Below are positions 44,352 through 52,812 of a stretch of 64,000 nt of DNA, piece after piece. This stretch comes from UBA11524 sp964464815 (lineage in GTDB: Bacteria; Bacillota; Clostridia; Christensenellales; Aristaeellaceae): positions 62,001 through 126,000 of the forward strand of contig CAYXHF010000002.1 of the NCBI GenBank assembly GCA_964464815.1. The letters run 5' to 3'. The notes under the pieces are model-generated. The model ran no database searches. It worked only from the letters and a program-made list of their open reading frames with translations, and was not told where the DNA came from. Position 1 is the stretch's first letter. Each line of letters opens with the position of its first letter. Position numbers and translations under genes: made by a program.

Positions 44352-44414
44352 ACTCTATGCCCTCCGATTGCAAATCATTCCATATATCAAGACGCCGCAT
44401 CATCTCTGCGCGCC

Positions 44415-44975
44415 TTATTCGTCCTCATCCTCTTCCAGGTCGTCAATGGCGCTCCACGTCGTATCAAGGCCAGCCAGGAAGGTATCGAAGTTCTCCGTGT
44501 TCTTGACCGTGGCCGCCACACGCAGATGATCGTTGTTGCCCATGATGTCCACGTCCTTTTCCTCACCCAGCATCTTGGCACGGAGCGCCGCCGGAATCAG
44601 CACACGACCCTGCGCATCAAATTCCTGATCGGTATAGGCCATGGAGTTAAACCACTGCATATAATTCATCAGCTGTGCGTTCTTCTTCTTTTTTCCCAAA
44701 CGCTCATAATGCTCACACAGCCGCATAAAGACGATTTCGGGATAAATGGCGATGGACTTGAAGTCAAATTCAGGCGCGATAACAAACCGCTCTCCCAATC
44801 CCGGTCGGAAGGCAAGCGGAATAACCAGACGGCCCTTACCGTCCAGTGAATGATTATATGTACCGCGGAAACGGTCTTTTTGTCTTTGCAGAATCTCTTC
44901 ATCCGTTAGGGGTACATTTGTACGCTTATCTGTCTTCTCAGGGGGTGTGATTTGCTTTACTTCGCGCTCATCCAC
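44415..44975 (-). CDS. mraZ: transcriptional regulator MraZ
   Basis: 186 residues. Two SpoVT/AbrB-like half-domains are seen: YNHSLDGKGRLVIP near residue 42 and DQEFDAQGRVLIPAALR near 122, the two DxKGR-type motifs of MraZ. MraZ forms rings of 8-12 subunits and represses the dcw cluster by binding repeats before its own gene. The N-terminal ~35 residues and the acidic C-terminus (DLEEDEDE) are additions to the usual ~145-residue form. I start at GTG 44975, after GGGGGTG; ATG 45029 would lie at the predicted transcription start of the promoter at 45034-45062. The next gene is ftsL-like, with no rsmH in between. Confidence 0.9.
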   Translation of the reverse strand: MDEREVKQITPPEKTDKRTNVPLTDEEILQRQKDRFRGTYNHSLDGKGRLVIPLAFRPGLGERFVIAPEFDFKSIAIYPEIVFMRLCEHYERLGKKKKNAQLMNYMQWFNSMAYTDQEFDAQGRVLIPAALRAKMLGEEKDVDIMGNNDHLRVAATVKNTENFDTFLAGLDTTWSAIDDLEEDEDE

Positions 44976-45033
44976 ACGCTCACCCCCACAATCTCCATCA
45001 AATTGACACCAAGTTGCACGTTTTGGCACATCT

Positions 45034-45062
45034 ATAATAACCTGTTAAAATCCAAAATGCAA
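45034..45062 (-). promoter_or_regulatory. promoter of mraZ and the dcw cluster
   Basis: TTGCAT-17-TATTAT on the minus strand, with a leader of about 50 bases to GTG 44975. The -35 TTGCAT is the same as for the ftsA and pflB promoters. I see no clear MraZ-type repeats around it. Confidence 0.65.
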
Positions 45063-45270
45063 GAGGACAACGACATTTTTTTCGATGGAATTTTTTCGGA
45101 GGCGATTTCTTTTTTCATATTTCCGTAATAATTGCGGGGTTTTTTCGGGATTTTTGTGGCATTTCGTCGTTTTTCGGAAACGGAGCAGCCGTCTTTTCGC
45201 ACACTTTTTGCGCCGCAAAGCGGAAAAAACGGCGGAAAGCGGAAAAAAAGTGGGTTTTGGGGCCAAAAAC
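45063..45270. other. gene-free stretch upstream of mraZ with G/A- and T-runs
   Basis: About 200 bases with many GGAAAAA-like and TTTTTC-runs, including several CGGAAA units near 45215-45250. Open frames here lack ribosome sites and their Phe/Lys/Arg composition reflects the base skew. I see no gene or known RNA. Confidence 0.5.
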
Positions 45271-45298
45271 AAAAAAAGACGGCCAAAACCGTCTTTTT
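45271..45298. terminator. rho-independent terminator (bidirectional)
   Basis: AAAAAGACGG-CCAAAA-CCGTCTTTTT, symmetrical with T-runs both ways. It lies 17 bases after the stop of the minus-strand phosphoesterase gene and insulates mraZ. Confidence 0.88.
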
Positions 45299-45314
45299 GG
45301 AATGTAACAAAATT

Positions 45315-46037
45315 TTAAGAATTCACGACTGCCTCTGCAAGCGAAATTTCCCGCAGGGAGAAGTGCAGCGCGTCGCAGGACGTCAGCGCATAGCGGATGC
45401 CCTGGTGTTCGCCCGTGAAGCCTGCGCGAATGCCCGCACCATGCAGATGCCCGTACACGACCGTATGCACCCTATGACGCTGGAGCACCTCGGTAAAGGG
45501 CGTATCGCGCTCAGCATCATACAACGGCGGATAATGCAGCATCACCACAATCGGCTTTTGGTTTCGGGCAAGCTTTTCCGCCTCCACCAGCGCCAGCTCC
45601 AATCGCAGCAGCTCCCGCCGACTGATGGCCGCATCCTGTGCGGAAAGTGCCTCCTCCCCGCTTGGAAACAGCCAGCCGCGCGTCCCGCAAACGACACACG
45701 GGCCTATATCCACAGCATCATGCTGTAAGGCCATCATGCCCGGCGGCAGAATCTTCTTCACCTTCGCCAGCGTGCTCCACCAATAGTCATGATTGCCCTT
45801 GATGATGATTTTCCGGCCCGGCAGTTCGCCAATCGCCTGCAAATCCGGCGCGGCCTCCTGCAATTGCATGGCCCAGGAAATATCTCCGGGAATCAGCACC
45901 ACATCGTCATCCTGCACGCATGCGCGCCACTGCGCGGCGATATGCGCAAAATGATTCTCCCAATGATCGCCAAAGACGTCCATGGGCTTTTCCTGTCCGC
46001 CTGGCAGATGCAAGTCCCCAATTGCGTAGAGCTTCAT
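45315..46037 (-). CDS. metallophosphoesterase (calcineurin-like)
   Basis: 240 residues, cytoplasmic. The full motif set is present: GDLHLPGG (about 7-14), GDISWAMQ (about 51), KGNHDYWW (about 79), HYPP (about 168) and YGHLHG (about 195). This small family is widespread in Firmicutes and annotated as a Ser/Thr phosphatase, but natural substrates are not known to me. Unlike the phosphoesterase at 26594, all catalytic residues are intact. It follows the zinc-ribbon gene by 33 bp and probably shares its transcript. Confidence 0.9.
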   Translation of the reverse strand: MKLYAIGDLHLPGGQEKPMDVFGDHWENHFAHIAAQWRACVQDDDVVLIPGDISWAMQLQEAAPDLQAIGELPGRKIIIKGNHDYWWSTLAKVKKILPPGMMALQHDAVDIGPCVVCGTRGWLFPSGEEALSAQDAAISRRELLRLELALVEAEKLARNQKPIVVMLHYPPLYDAERDTPFTEVLQRHRVHTVVYGHLHGAGIRAGFTGEHQGIRYALTSCDALHFSLREISLAEAVVNS

Positions 46038-46070
46038 GCATCCTCCTTGCTGACATCGTGGCCCATCGGC

Positions 46071-46508
46071 TTACATGTCATCCATTTCCTCGTCGTCCGG
46101 ATCGTTTTCGGCCTCGTCCTCCTGCATGCCTTCCAGGGAGGTCATTTCACCGGCCATCTTGGTATATTCGCCATCCGTCTCCTCCGGCAGCATCTGAATT
46201 TCGTCCATGGAGCTAACATCGTCCATGTCCGTCAGGCTGCGGGTGTTGACCTGCTCGCCATCACCATCGCCAGAATCATCCGACGTGCTGGAGACAGAGC
46301 TGCCCGCCTGCGCATTCATTTCCTTGAGGCAGAACAGGCAGATATCGCGACCCGGCAGGGCCGGATTCTCGTTGCAGACGCTGCACATTTCGATTTCGTC
46401 CTGGCTGCCCTCACCCTTCATTTCCCGCATGCAGACCTTGCAGTACTTGTCGCCGGGCGTTGTGATATAATTCAGCTCGCAGCGCGGGCACTGAATATAC
46501 TTTTTCAT
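46071..46508 (-). CDS. double zinc-ribbon protein with acidic tail
   Basis: 145 residues. Four CxxC pairs form two zinc ribbons: CPRC with CKVC (residues 7-26) and CSVC with CLFC (about 42-60). The rest is a low-complexity acidic tail rich in Asp, Glu, Ser and Met that ends DDEEMDDM. The first line, KKYIQCPRCELNYI, is common to a family of clostridial proteins without known function. A nucleic-acid or protein adaptor role is plausible. The ATG at 46508 follows GGAGGAG. Confidence 0.82.
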   Translation of the reverse strand: MKKYIQCPRCELNYITTPGDKYCKVCMREMKGEGSQDEIEMCSVCNENPALPGRDICLFCLKEMNAQAGSSVSSTSDDSGDGDGEQVNTRSLTDMDDVSSMDEIQMLPEETDGEYTKMAGEMTSLEGMQEDEAENDPDDEEMDDM

Positions 46509-46686
46509 CAGATGACTCCTCCTACTATTTCAGACCGTTCGGGCTTTGCGCCGATTCGGCGTATCTTGTGGTAGCTGTTTCCATGGAAGCACACTGGCGA
46601 ATTGCTTGCTTCTCCATGTGCGTTTATGTTACATTCTTGTTACGGTTTTGTTCAAAAGCCGAAATCTTTATCGGAGGAACTACCCC

Positions 46687-47319
46687 ATGAACAAGAAGCA
46701 TCGCGTTTTTCTTTGTGCCCTGGTTGCCGTTGTGACAACAGCCGCCGCAGAGGGTTTTCCCACATCGCAGTTTGACCACAGCACCTGGTATCGGCCCGCT
46801 GGAACAATTTGTGACACAGGCAGCGCAGGCGACGTAACCGCCACGGCCACGCCGCAGCCGACGCCTTCTCTGCCCAGTGCGCCAGAGGCGACAAAAACGC
46901 CTATACCTTCCACGGGTGATGATTATACTACAGCATTGACGCAAGTGCAAGAGGAAAATATGCTGAATTTGCTCAATCAGGAAAGAATTCTGCAAGGATT
47001 AGCTCCTTTGACCCTCGATCCTGCCCTTTCGCAGATTGCCCGCGTCAAATCCAATGATATGAAGACCAACCGGTATTTCGCGCATGAGTCGCCCACCTAT
47101 GGGCGCGTGAGTGACATGCTGCGCCATTTTGGCTATTCCTTCACCTCAGCCGGTGAGAACATTGCCCACCACGCCACCACAGAAAAGGCCCATGCGGCCT
47201 TCATGTCCTCTGACGGACACAGGCGCAACATTCTTTCCAGTGCATGGCAGAAGGTCGGGATTGGCATCGTCTATGACGACAACGGCTACGTCTATGCCAC
47301 CCAAATTTTTGTACGCTGA
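46687..47319 (+). CDS. secreted CAP-domain (SCP/PR1, YkwD-like) protein
   Basis: 210 residues: signal peptide about 1-21 (AVVTTAAAEG), a Thr/Pro linker (TATATPQPTPSLP) to about residue 80, then a CAP domain at about 90-210. The motifs LLNQERILQGLAPL, FAHESPTYG, AGENIA and GHRRNILSSAWQKVGIG are the standard bacterial CAP signatures, including the cavity His residues and Glu. CAP proteins of Firmicutes such as YkwD and SafA-neighbours are secreted, some associated with spores or walls; their activity is debated. The ATG at 46687 follows GGAGG. Start sites further upstream lack ribosome sites. Confidence 0.9.
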   Translation: MNKKHRVFLCALVAVVTTAAAEGFPTSQFDHSTWYRPAGTICDTGSAGDVTATATPQPTPSLPSAPEATKTPIPSTGDDYTTALTQVQEENMLNLLNQERILQGLAPLTLDPALSQIARVKSNDMKTNRYFAHESPTYGRVSDMLRHFGYSFTSAGENIAHHATTEKAHAAFMSSDGHRRNILSSAWQKVGIGIVYDDNGYVYATQIFVR

Positions 47320-47334
47320 CATCAGGCGTGCCTT

Positions 47335-47364
47335 GCGCTGTCGTCAACACGACAGCGCGTTTTC
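47335..47364 (+). terminator. rho-independent terminator after the CAP gene
   Basis: GCGCTGTCGT-CAAC-ACGACAGCGC, a perfect 10-bp stem, then GTTTTC on the plus strand. It abuts the stop of the convergent minus-strand gene at 47365. Confidence 0.85.
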
Positions 47365-47787
47365 TCATGACATTTTCGCAGGTGACTCCTGCGTCTCCCG
47401 CACCGTCAGTACGGCCGTGCCACCTTGGGGCAGCACCTGCACACCCGTCAGCTGCACACTCCTTTGGGGCGCATCTGCCATTGACGCTTCACCGCTTGTT
47501 CCCTGCACGCCTTGCGTTTCCATCGGCTTTCGATAGCGGCGCACACCGCGGTTCATCCCCTGCACACCCGGTAGCGATACGCCCCGCGCATGCAGGATGG
47601 CCTTTCCGGCCGCCGAGCGTTTTTTCGGAGGCGTTTGCTGGGGCGGCGTCAGCGTACCAGCCAGCGTGGTCTGCATCGCCTGCTCCACCGCACGCGCCAC
47701 CTCTGGCGTCACTGGCAGATACACCAGCTCCGTGCGCGGAATCACCAAATTGCGCGGCGTCGTGCGCCGATCATGTTCATGCTTCAT
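47365..47787 (-). CDS. conserved-looking hypothetical protein, 140 residues
   Basis: An open frame with a good GGAGG ribosome site 9 bases before ATG 47787. The product is basic and Gln/Thr/Val-rich. An N-terminal LVIPRTELVYLPVTPEVARA segment is followed by a PPQQTPPKK linker, an RGVSLPGVQGMNRGVRRYRK part, and a C-terminal QLTGVQVLPQGGTAVLTVRE beta hairpin-like part. No signal peptide or membrane helix is seen. I recognise no family. It lies downstream of ysxC in the same direction. Coding character is moderate; it could be read from the ysxC transcript. Confidence 0.55.
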   Translation of the reverse strand: MKHEHDRRTTPRNLVIPRTELVYLPVTPEVARAVEQAMQTTLAGTLTPPQQTPPKKRSAAGKAILHARGVSLPGVQGMNRGVRRYRKPMETQGVQGTSGEASMADAPQRSVQLTGVQVLPQGGTAVLTVRETQESPAKMS

Positions 47788-47889
47788 TGCGCCATCCCTC
47801 CATCCATCTGCACCTTGGGCTTACTGGCAGTTTCCATCGTATGCAGAAGGATTGTGGAAGGTGTCGCATGCGTGAATCTGTTGCTTTAA

Positions 47890-48498
47890 TCAGATGCCTT
47901 CCTCCGGCGCTTCTTCCGGCGTCAGCACATCTTCCAGCAGCTTGAGCAGCTGGTCGCGACCCGTGCCGTCCTCAGAGGACCAGCAGATGATTTCCCACGG
48001 CTGCACCAGCAGCGCACGGCAGATGGGCGCCAGCTGCTTCTGGCGCGCACCGCGGCTGATTTTGTCGGCCTTGGTGGCAATGACCGTGAACGGAATGCCC
48101 ATCTGGCGCAGGAACAGGTTCATCTGCTTGTCGTCCTCCGTCGGCTCGTGGCGAATATCCACCAGGCAGAGCACGTGCAGCAGCTGCTCCGACTGCTCGA
48201 AGTAGTCCTGCATCATTTTGCCCCAACGCAGCTTCTCCTGCTTATCGACGCGGGCAAAGCCATAGCCGGGCAGGTCAATCAGATGGAAGTTTTCATTGAG
48301 CAAAAACGCATTAATCAGGCGCGTTTTGCCCGGCGTCTGGGACGTGCGCGCCAAAGCATGGCGGTTGCACAGCTTATTAATCAGGCTGCTCTTGCCCACG
48401 TTAGACTTGCCTGCCACCGCAATCTGCGGCAGACCGACGCCCTCAAACGGCCCATACTGCGCCATGGACGTGACAAACTCTGCTTTCTTGATTTCCAA
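47890..48498 (-). CDS. ysxC: ribosome-biogenesis GTPase YsxC/EngB
   Basis: 202 residues. G1 GKSNVGKSS (about 30), G2 T in SQTPGKT (about 55), G3 DLPGYG (about 75), G4 TKAD (about 144) and G5 SSEDGTG (about 176) are all present. YsxC is essential in Bacillus and takes part in late assembly of the 50S ribosomal subunit. I start at TTG 48498, 9 bases after AGGAG; the open frame extends upstream into lon but without a good start. It follows lon by 13 bp, the arrangement seen in Bacillus (lonB, lonA, ysxC). Confidence 0.94.
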   Translation of the reverse strand: MEIKKAEFVTSMAQYGPFEGVGLPQIAVAGKSNVGKSSLINKLCNRHALARTSQTPGKTRLINAFLLNENFHLIDLPGYGFARVDKQEKLRWGKMMQDYFEQSEQLLHVLCLVDIRHEPTEDDKQMNLFLRQMGIPFTVIATKADKISRGARQKQLAPICRALLVQPWEIICWSSEDGTGRDQLLKLLEDVLTPEEAPEEGI

Positions 48499-48511
48499 TT
48501 TGTATTTCTCC

Positions 48512-50848
48512 TTACGCTTCTCTTGCCGCTGCCGGCCGCACCAGTGCATTTTCCAGCACCTGTTCGATATTTTCCACGCAAACCACGCGGAACTGGCTGA
48601 GCACGTGCGCCGGAATTTCCTCAAGATCCTTTTCGTTCTCCTTGGGGATAATCAGCGTCTTGATGCCCGCACGATAGGCCGCCAAAGACTTTTCCTTCAG
48701 TCCGCCGATGGGCAGCACGCGGCCACGCAGGGTGATTTCCCCTGTCATCGCCACATCATTGCGCACCGGAATGCCCGTCAGCACCGATGCCAAAGCCGTC
48801 GCCATCGTCACGCCAGCGGACGGGCCATCCTTGGGGACAGCGCCTTCCGGCACGTGAATGTGAATGTCCTTCTCCTGATAGAAGTTGTCGTTAAGACCCA
48901 GCTCCTTGCCATGTGCGCGGATGTAGGAGAACGCCGCTTCTGCCGACTCCTTCATCACATCACCCAGCTTGCCCGTCAGGCGCAGATTGCCCTTGCCCGG
49001 CATGGTCAGGCATTCTACCTCCAGCATTTCGCCGCCAACCGTGGTGTAGGCAAGGCCGTTGACGATGCCCACACGCGGCTCCTTCTCCGGCGCTTCGCGG
49101 ATGTAGCGCGGGATGCCCAGATACGTGCGCAGCTGCTTGTCCGTCACACTGACCGTCTCGATGCCTTCATCCAGCATCGTCACCGCCGCCTTGCGAACAA
49201 CCTTGGCAACCGTGCGTTCCAGCGTGCGGACACCAGCCTCACGGGTGTAGCCTTCAATCAGCTGACGCATCACGCGATCGGTCATCTTCACCGCACCGTC
49301 GGTCAGGCCGTGCATCTCCACCTGCTTGGGCAGCAGATGGCGCTTGGCGATTTGCAGCTTCTCTTCCTCGGTGTAGGACGGCACCTCGATAATTTCCATA
49401 CGGTCCAGCAAGGGGCCGGGAATCGTATCCATGCTGTTGGCGGTGGTGATGAACATCACACGGCTCAGGTCAAAGGGCAAGTCCAGATAGTGGTCGCGGA
49501 ATTCAGCATTCTGCTCCGCATCCAGCACTTCCAGCATAGCGCTGGCCGGATCGCCGCGATAGTCGTTGCTCATCTTGTCGATTTCGTCAAACAGGAAGAC
49601 AGGATTCATCGTTCCGGCCTGCTTCATGCCCGAAATGATCCGACCCGGAATCGCGCCGATGTAGGTGCGGCGATGACCGCGAATTTCCGCTTCATCCTGC
49701 ACGCCGCCCAGGGACACCTGCACAAACTTGCGCCCCATTGCCTCGGCCACAGCGCGCACGATGGACGTTTTGCCCACGCCAGGCGGGCCGACAAAGCACA
49801 GAATCGGGCCACGCATATTCTGCTTCATGCGCAACACCGCCAGATACTCGATGATGCGCTCCTTGACCTTTTCCAGACCGTAGTGGTTCTTGGCCAGCAG
49901 CTTGCGGGCGCGCTTCAAATCCAGATTGTCGATGGTCTCCTTGCCCCAGGGCAAGTCCAGAATCCATTCGATATACGTGCGCGACATGCCAATCTCAGGC
50001 GTGCCGGGTGCCATGCGGGACAGGCGGTCAATTTCCTTGTTGACGCGCTGGCGGGCCTCCTCGTTCAGGGGCAGCTTTTCTGCCTTTTCGCGAAGCTCCT
50101 CCACCTCGATGCCGTCGCCGTCACCCAGCTCCGTCTGAATGGCACGAATCTGCTCGCGCAGGTAATAATCCTTCTGGTTGCGCTCGACCTGATGCTTGAC
50201 GCGACTTTGCACCTTCTGCTCCACATCAGCCAGTTCGATTTCACGCAGCAGGATGGTGCATAGCGTTTCCAGCCGGTTCTTGACATTCAGCTCTTCCAGT
50301 ACGCGCTGGCGATCCTCCAGCTTGGTCAGGATATTGGCGGCAATCACGTCAGCCAGATGATCCGGCTCGTCCACCTCGCGGATGGACTGCGTGGTCGCGT
50401 CGCTCACGCGCTGACCATTTCCGGCATATTCCTCAAAATACTTCTTGGCCGTGCGCACCAGGGCCGTCATTTCCGTCTCGTCCTCAGCCTCCTCGACCTT
50501 GGGCAGACGGATGCGGCCGAGCATAAACGGCTCCTCCTGGGTCAGCGACACCAGTTCGCCACGGCATTCGCCTTCCACCAGCACACGCAGGCTGTCGCCG
50601 GGCAGATTCATCACCTGCTTGACCGTCGCCACCGTGCCGACGTGGCACAAATCCTCAATTTGCGGATCAATGGTATCCGTATCCTTTTGCGCGACCAAAA
50701 AAATCTTCTGGTCGTCCATCATTGCTTCCTGAAGCGCCGATACAGACTTGGGACGCCCCACGTCAAAGTGCAGCACCATATGCGGGAACACCATCATTCC
50801 CCGGAGCGCCAGCACCGGCATGGTCAGGTTTGTTTTCTTTCTGGGCAT
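48512..50848 (-). CDS. lon: ATP-dependent protease Lon (LonA)
   Basis: 778 residues. An N-terminal substrate-binding domain (LPVLALRGMMVFPHM-like start) and coiled coil are followed by an AAA+ module with GPPGVGKTS (about 353-361) and FLFDEIDKM (Walker B), then an S16 protease domain with the catalytic Ser in PKDGPSAG (about 677) and Lys in GGLKEKSLAA (about 718). Lon degrades misfolded and regulatory proteins in the cytosol. The ATG at 50848 follows AGGAGG. A promoter at 50932-50960 gives it its own transcript, shared with ysxC. Confidence 0.97.
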   Translation of the reverse strand: MPRKKTNLTMPVLALRGMMVFPHMVLHFDVGRPKSVSALQEAMMDDQKIFLVAQKDTDTIDPQIEDLCHVGTVATVKQVMNLPGDSLRVLVEGECRGELVSLTQEEPFMLGRIRLPKVEEAEDETEMTALVRTAKKYFEEYAGNGQRVSDATTQSIREVDEPDHLADVIAANILTKLEDRQRVLEELNVKNRLETLCTILLREIELADVEQKVQSRVKHQVERNQKDYYLREQIRAIQTELGDGDGIEVEELREKAEKLPLNEEARQRVNKEIDRLSRMAPGTPEIGMSRTYIEWILDLPWGKETIDNLDLKRARKLLAKNHYGLEKVKERIIEYLAVLRMKQNMRGPILCFVGPPGVGKTSIVRAVAEAMGRKFVQVSLGGVQDEAEIRGHRRTYIGAIPGRIISGMKQAGTMNPVFLFDEIDKMSNDYRGDPASAMLEVLDAEQNAEFRDHYLDLPFDLSRVMFITTANSMDTIPGPLLDRMEIIEVPSYTEEEKLQIAKRHLLPKQVEMHGLTDGAVKMTDRVMRQLIEGYTREAGVRTLERTVAKVVRKAAVTMLDEGIETVSVTDKQLRTYLGIPRYIREAPEKEPRVGIVNGLAYTTVGGEMLEVECLTMPGKGNLRLTGKLGDVMKESAEAAFSYIRAHGKELGLNDNFYQEKDIHIHVPEGAVPKDGPSAGVTMATALASVLTGIPVRNDVAMTGEITLRGRVLPIGGLKEKSLAAYRAGIKTLIIPKENEKDLEEIPAHVLSQFRVVCVENIEQVLENALVRPAAAREA

Positions 50849-50931
50849 AGTTCCTCCTCATGGGGCAGCAGTGCGCCCACGCTATCAGACCGGACAGCAT
50901 AAAGACACCGTGCTGATTCCGGCAGAGATAT

Positions 50932-50960
50932 AGTATACATATTCCTTCGCGCTTTGGCAA
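50932..50960 (-). promoter_or_regulatory. promoter of lon
   Basis: TTGCCA-17-TATACT on the minus strand. TTCGC and GCGCGAA around the -35 box form an imperfect inverted repeat; it does not match the CIRCE or CtsR sites. Confidence 0.75.
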
Positions 50961-51071
50961 GCGAAAAAGTATATAATGTAATGTTTTTTTCTTCAAAAAC
51001 CGTAAAATTTACAGCAAAAACAGGAAAATCAAAGGGGAAAAGGGCTGAACACCTGCTGATTTTTTCCGCTG

Positions 51072-52751
51072 TCACGCGCTTGGCTCTGCGGCCGCAGCAA
51101 CAAGGGTGTTCTCCTGCACCGTGTGCGCCGTCTGCATGGGCGTTTCGTCCTGCGCCTCGCACAGCAGCATGGCCGAGAGTGCCTGACGCACATCGTCAAT
51201 GCACTGCACCTCCATGGCAGAGGCATGCAACGTCTCCGCGTCGTTGTCGCGCGGAATCAGCACACGCAGCAAGCCTGCCTGACAGGCCGCCTCCAGCTTT
51301 TGCGGCACACCGCCAACAGCCTTGACACGCCCTTGCACCGTGATTTCGCCAGTCACGGCCATCGTGCCGTCCACCGGTGTGTTGGTCAGGGCACTGACCG
51401 CCGCCACGGCCATCGCAACGCCTGCCGACGGGCCATCCACTGGCATACCACCGGGGAAGTTCAGGTGCAGGTTCTTGTCCGACAGAGTATACCCAAGCGC
51501 CCGCAGCACCGTGCGCACATTCTCCACCGAGCCGCATGCCGTGGAGCGGCGGCGCATCCGGTGTCCCTCCTGCCCCAGCTCCTCCTCGTCCACGATGCCC
51601 GTGACGGTAATTTCACCATTGCCCGGCGTGGCCACGGCCTCCAAATCCAGCAAGGCGCCCTGATTTTCGCCGTACACCGCCAGCCCATGCACCACACCCA
51701 CGCGACTGCGCAGCTCCGCCTTTTGCTGCGCATGCACGGTGTAGTGGCCGCTCTTGATGACCCACTTCACATCATCGGGCAAAATCATCTTGCGCTCATC
51801 CAACTGCGCCAGTCCTGCGCACATCTGCACGATGTTGACCGCATCGCGTCCGCACTCGGCATAGCGGCCAATCGTCTCCGCCTCCTGCTTGGCCATGGCG
51901 TATCCGGCCCGTTCTGCCGCACCGGAGGCAATCAGGGCAATTTCATCCGGCGTGAGGGCGCGGAAGAAAATCTCCATACACCGCGAGCGCAAGGCAGGGC
52001 TGATTTCCGACGGACTGCGCGTCGTTGCACCCACCAGACGAAAATCAGCCGGCAAGCCATTGCGGAAAATATCATGGATATAGCGCGGAATCGCCGGATC
52101 ATCGGGATTGTAGTACGCGCTATCGAGCATCACGCGGCGATCCTCGAGTACCTTGAGCAGCTTGTTCATCTGAATCGGATGCAGCTCACCAATCTCGTCC
52201 AAAAACAGCACACCGCCATGCGCCTTGGTGACGGCGCCCGGCTTTGGCTGCGGCACACCCTGCGAGCCCAGCTGGCCCGCACCCTGATAGATGGGATCGT
52301 GTACGCTGCCAATCAGGGGATCGGCAATGGAGCGCTCATCAAAGCGCACACAGGTCGCGTCCATTTCCACAAACGGCGCATCCGGCAAAAACGGCGTGCC
52401 CTCGGATGCCTTGGCGCTTTCCAGCACCAGACGCGCCGCACACGTTTTGCCCACACCAGGCGGGCCGTAAATCAGCACATGCTGCGGATTGGCACCGCAC
52501 AGAATCGCCTTCAGGCTGCGAATGCCGTCCTCCTGTCCGATAACATCCGACATTTGTGTCGGCCGAACGCGCTCCGACAGTGGCTCGGACAGATGAATGG
52601 CGCGCAAATGGCGCATCCGCTCCATCTCGCGCGTGCTTTCCTTGCCATGGGTCGGCTCGTGCTGCTTGCTCTGGCGCAGCTGGCGAAAAAAGTACAGCCC
52701 GACCACGACCGACACCAGCAATTGAATCACCACCAGAATTGAGGCAAACAT
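51072..52751 (-). CDS. lonB: ATP-dependent protease LonB (membrane-anchored, sporulation-type)
   Basis: 559 residues. An N-terminal membrane helix (about 5-22) replaces the large Lon N-domain. The AAA+ region has GPPGVGKT (about 95-102) and GGVLFLDEIGELHPIQMNK; the protease domain has the catalytic Ser in VDGPSAGVAM (about 442) and Lys near GGVPQKLEAA (about 485). Bacillus LonB is made in the forespore under sigma F, and the same layout lonB-lonA-ysxC is kept here. A sigma-G/F-like promoter at 52783-52812 fits forespore expression. The C-terminal 25 residues are variable. Confidence 0.94.
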   Translation of the reverse strand: MFASILVVIQLLVSVVVGLYFFRQLRQSKQHEPTHGKESTREMERMRHLRAIHLSEPLSERVRPTQMSDVIGQEDGIRSLKAILCGANPQHVLIYGPPGVGKTCAARLVLESAKASEGTPFLPDAPFVEMDATCVRFDERSIADPLIGSVHDPIYQGAGQLGSQGVPQPKPGAVTKAHGGVLFLDEIGELHPIQMNKLLKVLEDRRVMLDSAYYNPDDPAIPRYIHDIFRNGLPADFRLVGATTRSPSEISPALRSRCMEIFFRALTPDEIALIASGAAERAGYAMAKQEAETIGRYAECGRDAVNIVQMCAGLAQLDERKMILPDDVKWVIKSGHYTVHAQQKAELRSRVGVVHGLAVYGENQGALLDLEAVATPGNGEITVTGIVDEEELGQEGHRMRRRSTACGSVENVRTVLRALGYTLSDKNLHLNFPGGMPVDGPSAGVAMAVAAVSALTNTPVDGTMAVTGEITVQGRVKAVGGVPQKLEAACQAGLLRVLIPRDNDAETLHASAMEVQCIDDVRQALSAMLLCEAQDETPMQTAHTVQENTLVAAAAEPSA

Positions 52752-52782
52752 GTTCCATTTCCTCCTGCTATTTGCTGCAAAG

Positions 52783-52812
52783 CATTATGCCCGATGCGGG
52801 GGAAATCCATGC
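52783..52812 (-). promoter_or_regulatory. sigma-G/F-like sporulation promoter of lonB
   Basis: GCATG-18-CATAATG on the minus strand, close to the sigma-G consensus (GHATR, 17-18 bases, CATNHTA). The predicted start is about 25 bases before the ATG, with AGGAGG in between. No sigma-A promoter of comparable quality is near. Confidence 0.55.

Noticed and set aside
44976..45029. ATG at 45029 as the mraZ start
   Set aside because: The predicted promoter places the transcription start at about 45027, so this ATG would have no leader or ribosome site; GTG 44975 has GGGGGTG upstream.
45032..45310. 92-codon minus-strand frame upstream of mraZ
   Set aside because: No ribosome site, biased Phe/Lys/Arg/Ser composition from A- and T-runs, and it spans a terminator and the mraZ promoter.
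50938..50970. CIRCE or CtsR heat-shock operator at lon
   Set aside because: The dyad around the -35 box does not match either consensus.
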